Positions 44,082 through 52,980 of a stretch of 64,000 nt of DNA are shown one piece after another; position 1 is the first letter of the stretch; every line of letters starts with the position of its first letter. A program made the position numbers and the translations under genes. The notes under the pieces are model-generated. The model was not told the origin of the DNA and searched no databases. It was given only the letters and a program-made list of their open reading frames with translations. The DNA comes from Natronorubrum halalkaliphilum (GTDB lineage: Archaea > Halobacteriota > Halobacteria > Halobacteriales > Natrialbaceae): the NCBI RefSeq assembly GCF_009834785.1, contig NZ_WUYX01000027.1, positions 73,545 to 137,544 on the forward strand, read 5' to 3'.

Positions 44082-47000
44082 ATGGACGACATAGACATCC
44101 CTCGAGAGCGACGCGACCAGCTGCTCGAGTTCCCGAATGTGATCGGCCACGGAATCGGACGAGAGAAGTCAGGCGGCGAGTACACGGGCGACATCGTCGT
44201 CGTGGCGTACGTCGACGAAAAGGTCCCGGAGAGGGAACTCAACGACGAGGACGTCCTCCCCGACGAGTTCGACGGGACGGCCGTCGACGTCCAGCCAGAG
44301 GGCGCCGAGCCGATCGCGACCGGCGATTATGAAAACTACGAGCCGCGGGGCAACCGTGACGAGGAGATTCGCCCGTTCGCCGGCGGTGTCGAAATCGGTG
44401 ACGGTGAAGGCGATCCGTGGGGAACCGCCGGTGCCGTCGTCGAACTCGACGGCGAGGTCGGCTTCATCTCGAACAACCACGTCCTGTGCGACGACGAAAC
44501 CGACTGTACCGGCCGCGAGGTGTTCCAGCCGGCGGACGTCCTCGAGGACGTCGCCGAGGATGATGACCTCGAACTGGAGGACTATCGCGTTGGAGAGGTG
44601 ACGTCGCTCGGCGATATCGATCCGGACGGACCCGATGATGAGAACCTCGACTTCGGATTCGTCACGCTCGAAGAGGACGTCGAGGTGGGTCGCTACCTAT
44701 TCGGAATGAAGGAGGTCGACTCGTTTGGTGAGTCAAATTTCGACGAGCGGTTCCTCAAAACCGGCGTCCGTACCGGCCTCTCGAGCGGTCTCCTCGAGGC
44801 GACGGACGTCACGATCGACGTCGAGTACGATCACGGCTCAGTCACCGTTACCGGCGTGGACAAGTACCTGACCAACGTCGCACCCGGCGACTCCGGCTCG
44901 ATCATCGGCCGGATCAACGCCTCTGGTAACTTCGAAATGACTGGCCTGACGTTTGCAGCGTACTACGAGGACGAGGCGCACGACCTTTCACCGGCGCTAT
45001 ATGCACACCCAGTCAGTGCGATCGAAGACGCCGGATTCGAACTCGGGCCTGCCGACGTCGAGGCCGATGTCCCTGACGGCGGCGACGGGGACGCCTTTAT
45101 CGAGATTTCCGGCTATCGGACAGCAATTGGTCGCGGTGAGATCCGAGTCCGGGCGATCGCGTCGAACACGGGCGGGACCGACTGGCCGTCGTCGGGGACG
45201 ATCGTCCTCATCGACGCCGGCGGCGAGACGATCGGTGAGGAAGACATCGATATCGATTCTGGGCGGTGCCAGACTCTGACGTTCGATATCAGCGATGACT
45301 ACGAGGGCGAAACACTCCGCCTCGAGGCACTCGATGCGGACGGGGCGCTCGTTGACGAGGATCTCGTCCTCGGCGATGCATACCTCGATCGCTTCGAGCC
45401 GCTCGGTCCCGGGTACACAATTTACTTGACTCGAGGCGGTGATCGCGATCCCGACAGCGAACACACGGCCGTCCTCGGTCCCGATGATGTGATCGATCCG
45501 AGCCTCCCGGGAACACATACTGATATCGACGAGTGGGAGTGTTACGTTCCGTTAACACGCGAGCTCGAGGATTGGCGTCTTGCCGAGATGTTCGTCGTGT
45601 ACGAGACGCAGTCGGGCGACAGTGAGCTCATATACCGCGGCCGGCTTGACACCGTCAACCACGATAAGGGATCCGACTTGACGACACTCCGAGGCGAGTC
45701 GGTCGAGTACAAACTCGACCAGGGGTCGGCACAAAAGCACTATCAGGGCGAGGCCGCCGCCAACGCGCTCGAGGAATACTGGGCTGAGGAGACGCCGTTC
45801 GAGGCCGTCGTGCATGAACCCGATCCGAACGTCGTCGACGAGGGAAAGATCGTGCAAAGCGCCTCGTCGACAGCCGACCTTGAGAACTTATTCAACTGGG
45901 ACGAGGCCGACCGCGAAACACTCCCTGTGGACATTTCAGACGGCACGATTGAACTCCTTCAGACGTGTTATGTGCTCGACTTAGAAGGCGGTTATAGTGA
46001 TGATCAATACTCTGGTGGGGAGGCAGACGGCCCTAATACAGTCCCAACCGTTGATTTTGACTACACGATCCCTGCAGAACACCTACATATTTCTCTTCGA
46101 GAAGGGATCTTCTCTGGGAATCGGGATGTGAGAGTTCGCTTTGATGGGACGGACCTCTACCAAGGTATTGGGGTGGGGAGCAACGACCAACCGTCGTGGT
46201 GGCATCTATCTAATTTATACGACATTCGGGGTGGTGACGATAGTGATGGGGGCTCGTTCCTCCTTGAGTATCAAGATAGCAGTGATGGTCAGTATGTTGT
46301 TGACGTGGTCGTCATATACGATAGACGATATCACAATTCGGATGACTTCGATGACGAACTCCACGAGCCTGGTGGTTACTTCGATAGACCGTACCTCTAT
46401 CCACCAGAGTACACATTTGAAAGTGCCATTCATGATGACCCGTATAACACGACAGCCGCGGATCTTGTTGTCTCGGCTACTGGTATAAATGACAACTTCT
46501 CCGTAGAACTCAGTAACAACGGCGGCGACAGTTACCCGATCGGGGCAGACGGCACCAACTCGGTGTCGGGGAGTTTCGGTAACACGTTCGGATCGCTCGT
46601 GCGATCGAGGTTGACTCTCGGTGCATATCCGATCGAGGGAAACCCGCAGGATGCGACTCCGAGATACGGGTACAACAGCCAAGCAATCTCCTCATATGAG
46701 CTCGAGATAACGACGAACGATCTCGGGATTTTCAACGATCGAGAGTTCGTCGGAAGCGACTTCGAAATTCAGCAAGACTTGCACGACGAGGCCGGGTATC
46801 GATGGGTCGCCGAGTACGATGACGAGGAGTTCCTCGTTACTTCGTTCCCTCGAGGTGGAATCGTTGAGGAGGATGTCGACTGGACCACGCTCGAGGGCGT
46901 TTCGGATGGCTTCGAGATGCGGGATTATGCGAATGTCATCACGATATACGGCGCGTATGACGAGGACAACGAGGAGTACCTCGTTGCCGAGGCGCGTGCC

Positions 47001-47384
47001 GAGGAGGAAATACAGCGGCTCATCGACCTCGGATTCTCCGAGGAAGAAGCCGAAATCGAGGATTCGGAGATCGAGCCAGACATCGATAACCCGGAGGACC
47101 TCCGGCAGATTGCGACGCGGGAGCTCGCCAATCGCGTTCGCGAGGACGAGCGCGAGGCATCCATCCCGATCGTCCCGAAGGCAATTGACCCGGGGAAGAG
47201 CTACCCGGTTCCTGATATCGCTCGCCCTGGAGAAGAGCCACCGGTCCTTCCGCTCGAGTCGATCGACTTCTCTGATGGGCAGGATCCAAGCGGCGAACTA
47301 CATTTTGAATCGAGAACCGATATCTCAACAGTCGTGAGGACGGTCTCGAGAGACGTCCGTCGGACGCGAAGTGCGATCCGGTGA
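44082..47384 (+). CDS. Large tail hub protein with N-terminal trypsin-like protease
   Basis: An 1100-residue protein, the last virion gene. Residues 15-325 form a chymotrypsin-fold protease with a full triad in order: SNNHVL (His133), NLDFGFV (Asp190) and APGDSGS (Ser271). A beta-sandwich (about 330-440) and then a baseplate hub-like body follow (PLTRELEDWRLAEMFVVYETQSGD, GESVEYKLDQGSAQKHYQGEAAANAL). Coding positions about 45,950-46,700 are AT-richer than the rest, and that segment (YSDDQYSGGEADGPNTV... ELSNNGGDSYPIG) looks like an inserted carbohydrate-binding or receptor domain. The protease may cut the S-layer during entry or process the tail; that role is inferred. Confidence 0.75.
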   Translation: MDDIDIPRERRDQLLEFPNVIGHGIGREKSGGEYTGDIVVVAYVDEKVPERELNDEDVLPDEFDGTAVDVQPEGAEPIATGDYENYEPRGNRDEEIRPFAGGVEIGDGEGDPWGTAGAVVELDGEVGFISNNHVLCDDETDCTGREVFQPADVLEDVAEDDDLELEDYRVGEVTSLGDIDPDGPDDENLDFGFVTLEEDVEVGRYLFGMKEVDSFGESNFDERFLKTGVRTGLSSGLLEATDVTIDVEYDHGSVTVTGVDKYLTNVAPGDSGSIIGRINASGNFEMTGLTFAAYYEDEAHDLSPALYAHPVSAIEDAGFELGPADVEADVPDGGDGDAFIEISGYRTAIGRGEIRVRAIASNTGGTDWPSSGTIVLIDAGGETIGEEDIDIDSGRCQTLTFDISDDYEGETLRLEALDADGALVDEDLVLGDAYLDRFEPLGPGYTIYLTRGGDRDPDSEHTAVLGPDDVIDPSLPGTHTDIDEWECYVPLTRELEDWRLAEMFVVYETQSGDSELIYRGRLDTVNHDKGSDLTTLRGESVEYKLDQGSAQKHYQGEAAANALEEYWAEETPFEAVVHEPDPNVVDEGKIVQSASSTADLENLFNWDEADRETLPVDISDGTIELLQTCYVLDLEGGYSDDQYSGGEADGPNTVPTVDFDYTIPAEHLHISLREGIFSGNRDVRVRFDGTDLYQGIGVGSNDQPSWWHLSNLYDIRGGDDSDGGSFLLEYQDSSDGQYVVDVVVIYDRRYHNSDDFDDELHEPGGYFDRPYLYPPEYTFESAIHDDPYNTTAADLVVSATGINDNFSVELSNNGGDSYPIGADGTNSVSGSFGNTFGSLVRSRLTLGAYPIEGNPQDATPRYGYNSQAISSYELEITTNDLGIFNDREFVGSDFEIQQDLHDEAGYRWVAEYDDEEFLVTSFPRGGIVEEDVDWTTLEGVSDGFEMRDYANVITIYGAYDEDNEEYLVAEARAEEEIQRLIDLGFSEEEAEIEDSEIEPDIDNPEDLRQIATRELANRVREDEREASIPIVPKAIDPGKSYPVPDIARPGEEPPVLPLESIDFSDGQDPSGELHFESRTDISTVVRTVSRDVRRTRSAIR

Positions 47385-47388
47385 CTGA

Positions 47389-48990
47389 TTAGGGAGATCG
47401 AAGGACCAGTCCCACAAGCAGCAGCGCGAGGATTGCAGCGACAGCACCGAAAGCTGGCTGAGCATCATCGTCCTGATCGGCATCTCCGTCCTCGTCAGAA
47501 TCTTCTTCTTCTATCTCGGTTTCGTCCTGGTCTTCGTCGTCATTCTCCTCAACGGAGGCATTCTCGTCGTCTTCAGTCTCCACTTTCTCTTCTTCACCTT
47601 CGTCTTCTTCGGTTTCGTCTGTATCGTCCTCGTCATCTGGCCCATCACCAGGCGACGGTGGTACGAATCCACCGCCTCCGTTACCGCCGTCATCCTCTTC
47701 TTCCTCTTCATCCTCCTCGTCAGGAGCCTCGAGGGTGATCGTAGTGGACACTGCCCCCGAGATATCCACCGGTGTCGTGTAGATCGTATGGTTCCCACCA
47801 TCAGCGTCAATGCCGTCGAACTCAAGGGCCATCGATTCCTCCGCACTCGCGTTTTCAATGACGATATTACCGTCCTGTTCAGTCGCGTTCGGCATCGCGT
47901 TCAACAGTTCCTCAGCTGAGAGCCCGTCCGCCCAGAGATTCAGATCGTATCCATCCCGGTTGGACTCCACTGTCAATTCGGTCTCTCCATCGGCTCCGAG
48001 ATGATCTTTCGTTACCGACGAGGAGAGGTGCTGCTGCTGGCTGTAGAACAGGGTTTCAGATTCATTACTATATATGCTCCTCAACTCCCACGCGTTTAAC
48101 TCACTCTCAGATTCGTTCGTTGTGATCCCAGGCGTGTTAGCTATGCTAACAGTGGCGTTTTCAGTTCCTTCCCGGAACGCGGTTACTACCTCGCCATCTG
48201 GATTGATGACTTCGGAACTGTTGGTCACTTCATTGATTGTGTAGTGGGCAGTATGACCCTCCCAGAACGTGTCACCGGTATCAAGCACGACATCTTCGCG
48301 ATCAACACGATACGTCGTTTCGTTGGGATCTGCTACATCCAGTAGTGCCGATTCAGATGCGATCCCATCAGCAGACTCCACCTCGAGGTAATACTGCGGT
48401 GCGTCCAAGTCGTCGATCAAAATTGACTCAGAAACACCTCCGAACTCGTCGACGCGAACGGTTCCATCCTCGAGTTCAGTGGTGTTTGCATCACTCAGCA
48501 GCGTATCTAACAGGTCCTGATCAGCATCAAAAATAGCGTCTGTTGAATCACGGTTTGAAGATACGGAAAGGTCGTATTCGATGGAATCTCCGCCGTCGGA
48601 AACGTATCTTGTATCGGCACCCCTGATCGAGATCTCCTCGACCGAATAGAAGAAGTTGACCGTGACGTCGTTTCCTTCAACGGAGTAAACCCCCTCTTCT
48701 GATAGATTGAGCGCCCTGGTATCGATCCAGAGTTCTCCGTCCCCAGTTGTGTTTACCTCATCTTGCCCTTCTCCAACCAGATTGGTGATCGTAACCGTCT
48801 CGTTCGGTCCAAACAAGGTCTCGTTGTAGAGGACATCCCCTTTCCAGTACTCTCCATCGTCGACAAGCGGTTCTGCATCCGTACTGTTCCAGTCAGAGCC
48901 ATTGGTGGTCGTACCAGCAACACCGGCTGATGCAGCAGCGAGGAAACAGACGATCACCGCTAAGGCGATCGCGACGCGCGTCCTTTGCAT
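47389..48990 (-). CDS. Cell-surface glycoprotein with C-terminal membrane anchor
   Basis: A 533-residue exported protein read opposite to the virion genes. A Sec signal (VAIALAVIVCFLAAASAGVAG) is followed by a beta-rich ectodomain with more than a dozen N-glycosylation sequons (YNETLFGPNETV, DANTTEL, YSNESE, MPNATEQ). An acidic Glu/Asp linker and a final hydrophobic segment AFGAVAAILALLLVGLVL complete a PGF-CTERM/S-layer-like plan. A TATA-like ATATACTG about 27 bases upstream suggests a leaderless, separate promoter. A prophage-encoded surface coat could alter phage adsorption. Confidence 0.75.
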   Translation of the reverse strand: MQRTRVAIALAVIVCFLAAASAGVAGTTTNGSDWNSTDAEPLVDDGEYWKGDVLYNETLFGPNETVTITNLVGEGQDEVNTTGDGELWIDTRALNLSEEGVYSVEGNDVTVNFFYSVEEISIRGADTRYVSDGGDSIEYDLSVSSNRDSTDAIFDADQDLLDTLLSDANTTELEDGTVRVDEFGGVSESILIDDLDAPQYYLEVESADGIASESALLDVADPNETTYRVDREDVVLDTGDTFWEGHTAHYTINEVTNSSEVINPDGEVVTAFREGTENATVSIANTPGITTNESESELNAWELRSIYSNESETLFYSQQQHLSSSVTKDHLGADGETELTVESNRDGYDLNLWADGLSAEELLNAMPNATEQDGNIVIENASAEESMALEFDGIDADGGNHTIYTTPVDISGAVSTTITLEAPDEEDEEEEEDDGGNGGGGFVPPSPGDGPDDEDDTDETEEDEGEEEKVETEDDENASVEENDDEDQDETEIEEEDSDEDGDADQDDDAQPAFGAVAAILALLLVGLVLRSP

Positions 48991-49053
48991 ACGGACGCTA
49001 TCCTCACATATACTGATAAATATGATTGACTGACGGAAATATTCGAGTCGGGG

Positions 49054-49140
49054 CTACTCTCGCAGATTGTTGCCGATCTCGAGTTCGTTAGCGACCTGTT
49101 CGAGTTCGACGTCGTAGCTTAGGTGGTGATCGACGGCCGA
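49054..49140 (-). pseudogene. Remnant related to the small gene at 50222-50407
   Basis: A 28-codon open fragment with a stop just upstream and no start codon. Its end (LSYDVELEQVANELEIGNN) resembles the end of the 61-residue protein encoded at 50222-50407 (LLDYDLEPEEIPVELEIGAE). It therefore looks like a truncated copy of the same family. The rest of this 232-base gap holds the two divergent promoters. Confidence 0.45.
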
Positions 49141-49222
49141 CTACCGTGCAATCCAGCGGAGCCAGAAGACTGTGCAAATAGTGCCTGCTAGATTTATATT
49201 CAAGTAAGGATATAATAACCGT

Positions 49223-50206
49223 ATGGTGACAAGCAGGCGGTCTGTCATAACTGGTCTGGGCTCCTCTCTCTTCCTTGCTGGTGGGGTCACAACGGTGAGT
49301 GCGGAAGAGGACGATCAACTCAGTGAGGTCGAAGAGTTCATATCTGGTTTTGGGGAGGAGATCTACGAGACTACAGCAGAGGCTCCTGAAGCCCTCGTAG
49401 AATTCGCATCTCAGCTTGATGCGGAAGGTGAGTTCAATCTCGAGAAGTTAGAAGAGGAAATCGATGACGGACACCGACAGACATATCGACTACAGCATCT
49501 CGCTCAATTATTGAATCAGGAACTCGGCACAAGCCTTCCGACCAGCTATATCGACGATATCAACGTTACGACAGGCAAACTGAACTCCCACCTCCCGATT
49601 ATCGCATCGGGACAGAATCTAATAGAGGCCGGAAATGAATATCAGATAGCACGCGAAGAGGGTGTTGACACCCAAGAGGCCGAAGAGGAACTGATGATCT
49701 CTGTGCTTCTCTTCTGTTGTGAGCTCTACCTCCTGCAGTCTACGACTGTGTATCAGCTGTCATTCAGCGGGACCCGATATGTAGCGAATACGGGGTTGGT
49801 ACGTTTTCGAGGAGTTCTCGGACTCCGTGGATACGCCCTTATCCTCAGTGAAGTACACTGGGCTATTCGCGGCACCATCGTTGGCGTTATCGATACGATC
49901 ATCCGGAGGACCAAATCGATCCTGAGAGACAATTCTAGAGACCTCATCGAGATGCTCGGTCGTAGTGGCGCGGGTGAACTCACGAACCTCATCGAAGATC
50001 AGGAGCAGCTCGACTACGATTTCCTCGAGGAAGAGCCAGAAGAACCAGAGGAAATAGACGACCCCATGGTATTGAACGAGTCAGGTAATGAAACAGCACC
50101 TCCGGCGATTGTTGCTGGAGACGGTGGCAATGATGCTACGCCAGGTTTCGGGATCGTAGCCACAGGCGTTGGATTGCTGGCAGCACTACGAGTTCTCACT
50201 GATTAA
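49223..50206 (+). CDS. Exported protein with Tat-like signal and C-terminal anchor
   Basis: A 327-residue protein of unknown function. The N-terminus SRRSVITGLGSSLFLAGG is a twin-arginine-type signal. The C-terminal TPGFGIVATGVGLLAALRVL has a PGF followed by a hydrophobic stretch, like the PGF-CTERM sorting tail of haloarchaeal surface proteins. Two further hydrophobic or amphipathic segments (ELMISVLLFCCELYLL, GYALILSEVHWAIRGTIVGVI) could insert in a membrane. A TATA-like AGATTTATATT at about 49189-49199 supports a leaderless start at 49223. Candidate roles are a toxin or an exclusion factor, unproven. Confidence 0.6.
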   Translation: MVTSRRSVITGLGSSLFLAGGVTTVSAEEDDQLSEVEEFISGFGEEIYETTAEAPEALVEFASQLDAEGEFNLEKLEEEIDDGHRQTYRLQHLAQLLNQELGTSLPTSYIDDINVTTGKLNSHLPIIASGQNLIEAGNEYQIAREEGVDTQEAEEELMISVLLFCCELYLLQSTTVYQLSFSGTRYVANTGLVRFRGVLGLRGYALILSEVHWAIRGTIVGVIDTIIRRTKSILRDNSRDLIEMLGRSGAGELTNLIEDQEQLDYDFLEEEPEEPEEIDDPMVLNESGNETAPPAIVAGDGGNDATPGFGIVATGVGLLAALRVLTD

Positions 50207-50221
50207 TCGAATTGATGCATG

Positions 50222-50407
50222 TCACTCGGCCCCGATCTCGAGTTCCACTGGGATTTCCTCAGGTTCGAGATCGTAGTCCAGGAGGCGATCGGCGGCGAGC
50301 ATCCGGGCTCTTCGCGAGAGTTCGGGATCGACGTCCTCGTAGTGGACTGAGAATTCGGTCAGTGCAACGGCAGTCAACAAGTCGTCTCGACGTTGTTCTG
50401 CGGACAT
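50222..50407 (-). CDS. Small acidic protein (61 aa)
   Basis: 61 residues (MSAEQRRDDLLTAVALTEFS... ELEIGAE), helical then acidic. A reverse-strand TTTAAATAAG 21-30 bases upstream of 50407 fits a leaderless promoter, so the in-frame extension upstream is not used. Convergent with the exported protein gene. Small proteins of this form are common in haloarchaeal proviruses; function unknown. Confidence 0.6.
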   Translation of the reverse strand: MSAEQRRDDLLTAVALTEFSVHYEDVDPELSRRARMLAADRLLDYDLEPEEIPVELEIGAE

Positions 50408-50455
50408 CGAAGTGTCTGGCCGCGGCTTCTTATTTAAAGGATGGCATGAAAACAA

Positions 50456-51304
50456 CTACTCAACTGCTGGTTCGTCGCTCTCTCCAGAATCGTCTTTTTG
50501 TTCCTGCTCAATGGGTGTCGCTGCCCGCCCGTCTTCCGTATTCACTTCAACCCCTTCTAAATCCGAGATATCTAACTGATCCCAATTATATTGAGACATG
50601 AAAAATTCAGAGAGAATATAAACAGCAACGTCAGATTCGAAATGCCTTGCTCGCTGGAAAAACACATATGAAAGAGATATCATTCCAATACTCAAAAGAG
50701 TGAAATGTACCTCAGAAAGGGGTCCGGTATATACGAATAATGTCTCACCAACAGGAATGAAAAGCCCGAAAGCAAATGTCCCATAGTAGATAAAAAGAGA
50801 TAGGGTAACGATATATAAACCACGGCTCGCAAGATGGAGCGACTGAATACGCAACCCCCTACTCCATTTTGACGATTCAAGATAAGCCAACATGGATTTG
50901 AAAACCTGCTCAATATTGTCGTTCCCGTCACAGTTCAGACTGAAAATTTCGATGCATAACTCCCGAGTTGCCCAGTCGACATTTGAAAAATCAGGATCGC
51001 GTGTGTCTGCCTCAAGCATCGCTTCCATCTTCTCATTAAAGGGCGGAGTCCGTTTACTCCAGGGAAGCCAACCAAACACTTTGCGGCCTGACATAGTAGA
51101 TCCAACTGATTGAGTTGCCAAGCCGGCAGCGAATGATAGGATTGCTACCAGTATTGCCTCCATTAAACTCAGGTTAGGAATGAACCCTTGCGAACTAAAA
51201 AATGGCAATCCCATACCGAAGACCAGGATGGTTCCAGGAATAAAATTAGCAAACAGATCGTAGGCGTTGAACGTAAACCGATCTCTGACCACTGTGTCTG
51301 CCAT
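50456..51304 (-). CDS. Membrane protein of the cargo region
   Basis: A protein of about 282 residues (ATG at 51304; ATG at 51325 would add seven) with four likely membrane segments in two pairs (FIPGTILVFGMGLPFF, ILVAILSFAAGLATQS, then IVTLSLFIYYGTFAFGLFI and FTLLSIGMISLSYVFF), a cytoplasmic middle of about 90 residues, and a hydrophilic C-terminus. Base composition is strongly AT-rich for this replicon. No family recognised; membrane effectors of phage exclusion often have this form. Confidence 0.6.
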   Translation of the reverse strand: MADTVVRDRFTFNAYDLFANFIPGTILVFGMGLPFFSSQGFIPNLSLMEAILVAILSFAAGLATQSVGSTMSGRKVFGWLPWSKRTPPFNEKMEAMLEADTRDPDFSNVDWATRELCIEIFSLNCDGNDNIEQVFKSMLAYLESSKWSRGLRIQSLHLASRGLYIVTLSLFIYYGTFAFGLFIPVGETLFVYTGPLSEVHFTLLSIGMISLSYVFFQRARHFESDVAVYILSEFFMSQYNWDQLDISDLEGVEVNTEDGRAATPIEQEQKDDSGESDEPAVE

Positions 51305-51699
51305 ACTCCTTGAACCAGTTACCATTTACAATAATTGTTGCGGTAACCCATCTTACGAATAGAATCCTGGGATGCCGATGTATCTCCTTCATATAATTGT
51401 GACACGAGAAACGTCGGCCAGTGGCCGACGTTGGAGCTCCCCATCCAATGGTGGTGTGTCAATCGGAGGGGCGACCGAGATCACGTTTCAGCTCGATAGG
51501 TCAACGTTGGAACGATCTCGATCAATAGCGAGGTGGCGTTTCCGAATGTCTCAAGTTGGACGGATCCTCGTCGGCAACGACAATGATCCTCCACCCCCCG
51601 CTGGTTACCTCATTCGATTGGCCTCGATTAAACGTGTTGGCCGTCTAAGAGGGGATCTCTTTTAGTCTGCGTGCCCCATCTTTGAATGAAAACGGCTGC
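51305..51699. other. Gene-poor stretch with a 10-bp hairpin
   Basis: Contains the upstream region of the membrane protein and a perfect hairpin at 51410-51432: AACGTCGGCC, loop AGT, GGCCGACGTT. A TATA-like CATATAATTG at about 51390 precedes it. ORFs here have no protein-like features, so I call none. A small RNA or a terminator are both possible. Confidence 0.4.
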
Positions 51700-51900
51700 C
51701 TACTCGTCGATGTCGTCGCTTTCGTCTGAAGTTTGCTTTTCCTGACCGGCAGGAGTATCCGGCCAGTCATCCCGCCGATACTCACCAGGGTGCTCGGTGT
51801 TGACGTGTTCAGCGAGCTCTCCAGCGCCACCAGTTGTGTACGAGCAGTCTGGTGAGGGACAGATCCACGTTCGGACCTCGGTCGAATCCTTAGTAGTCAT
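51700..51900 (-). CDS. C2H2-type zinc-finger protein
   Basis: A 66-residue protein with one classical finger: CPSPDC (C-x4-C), then ELAEHVNTEH (H-x4-H), and an acidic tail. Single-finger proteins of this kind are frequent in haloarchaeal mobile elements and probably bind DNA or protein. Confidence 0.7.
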   Translation of the reverse strand: MTTKDSTEVRTWICPSPDCSYTTGGAGELAEHVNTEHPGEYRRDDWPDTPAGQEKQTSDESDDIDE

Positions 51901-52185
51901 ATCAAATCGTTCTTACTGCACCGACTTGGTCGAACTGGTCGGGCCGTCGCTCCTTATGAAGAGTAGCGCGAGAGAAACGCCGGCTCAGGCCAGTTACGAC
52001 GATAGAGCCGTTACTGCTCTGCGTCGCGCTCGCTCAGACAAAGCGGATATCGGAACTCGAGGAGTAGATAGAAGAATTTGATTCTGGAGAACAGAAAGAT
52101 GGTTAGAGATTGAGACGGGTCTACGACCAAGGCCAATTATATAAATAATCCTTCTTAATAGACGGTTGATTGGTCAGATTCAGAT
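51901..52185 (+). promoter_or_regulatory. Intergenic region with promoter of the membrane protein
   Basis: A strong TATA candidate ATTATATAAATAA at about 52135-52147 lies 40-50 bases before the ATG at 52186. A 41-codon ORF at 51956-52081 (MKSSARETPAQASYDD...) may be a decayed gene; I cannot support it as functional. Confidence 0.45.
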
Positions 52186-52971
52186 ATGGATGTTAAGTTG
52201 ATGTGGCGGGTATTGCGAACTGACCCGCCGATATGGATTAGGTGGTTCCGTGATATAGTTGGCCGGTATGAAAGAGTCCTAAAACTGTGGACAGCATTTT
52301 CATATTTAGGTTGGATATGCATTGTCTTGGCAATTCCACCTTTCGTTTTCATTTACGTTCCAGGACCTCATCACCAAATCGGTTCTATTTTTGGGACTTT
52401 CCTCACGACTTGGGTTCTCATTTTGGCCCCCCTGCTATTTGGACTGCTTCTAATGTACGGCGTGAAATTTTTGGGCGTATGTATCTCGGTACTATCACAC
52501 CCATGGACTTCTTCAAACACTAATGGAAGTGGTGGTAATCTGAAGACGCGGCCACCACTCAGAGATATAAATCAATTAGAGAGAAGCTATCGTTGGTACC
52601 TGCGTGGACTAGTATTCTATTTCCCAGTGACAAATATTTTAGCCATTGCTGACTCAACCACTCAATTTTCAACAGATATTCCGCGGTATGAACCCATAAT
52701 ATACTTGTTTGATTTCTTGCTATCTCACACACCATTCGCAATTTTATCTCCTATTTTTTCATTATTATCTGACTCCTTTACGTATGAAGATGGTGTCTTC
52801 CTATCGATAATTATAGTCGTACCGGGGGTATTTTTTGCAGCCGCCTTTCGTAGCCATCATGACGTTATATTAAACACATACGATGGACAAACCAGACTGT
52901 TTAAAATCACAATGGCTATCTCTGGTACTATGCCCGCTCTCTTGATATATATGCTGTATGTTAGGATATAG
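52186..52971 (+). CDS. AT-rich multi-pass membrane protein
   Basis: A 261-residue protein with at least five hydrophobic segments (FSYLGWICIVLAIPPFVFIYV, TTWVLILAPLLFGLLLMYGV, GLVFYFPVTNILAIA, FAILSPIFSLLS, FLSIIIVVPGVFFAAAF, MAISGTMPALLIYMLY). It is among the most AT-rich genes of the window, contrasting with its neighbours, and points to acquisition from elsewhere. No enzymatic motif or known family was recognised. It lies at the edge of the cargo island beside the repressor operon. Confidence 0.65.
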   Translation: MDVKLMWRVLRTDPPIWIRWFRDIVGRYERVLKLWTAFSYLGWICIVLAIPPFVFIYVPGPHHQIGSIFGTFLTTWVLILAPLLFGLLLMYGVKFLGVCISVLSHPWTSSNTNGSGGNLKTRPPLRDINQLERSYRWYLRGLVFYFPVTNILAIADSTTQFSTDIPRYEPIIYLFDFLLSHTPFAILSPIFSLLSDSFTYEDGVFLSIIIVVPGVFFAAAFRSHHDVILNTYDGQTRLFKITMAISGTMPALLIYMLYVRI

Positions 52972-52980
52972 AACAGGTAT

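Noticed and set aside
46141..46682. ORFs on both strands in the AT-rich part of the tail hub gene
   Set aside because: Low complexity Thr/Ile/Val sequences; the sense frame continues uninterrupted through the hub gene.
49223..50206. Halocin precursor
   Set aside because: Tat-like signal fits, but the cysteine-rich C-terminal peptide expected of such halocins is missing and the end is a PGF-type anchor.
51372..51665. 97-codon ORF in the cargo island
   Set aside because: Contains the perfect hairpin and has no fold-like pattern.
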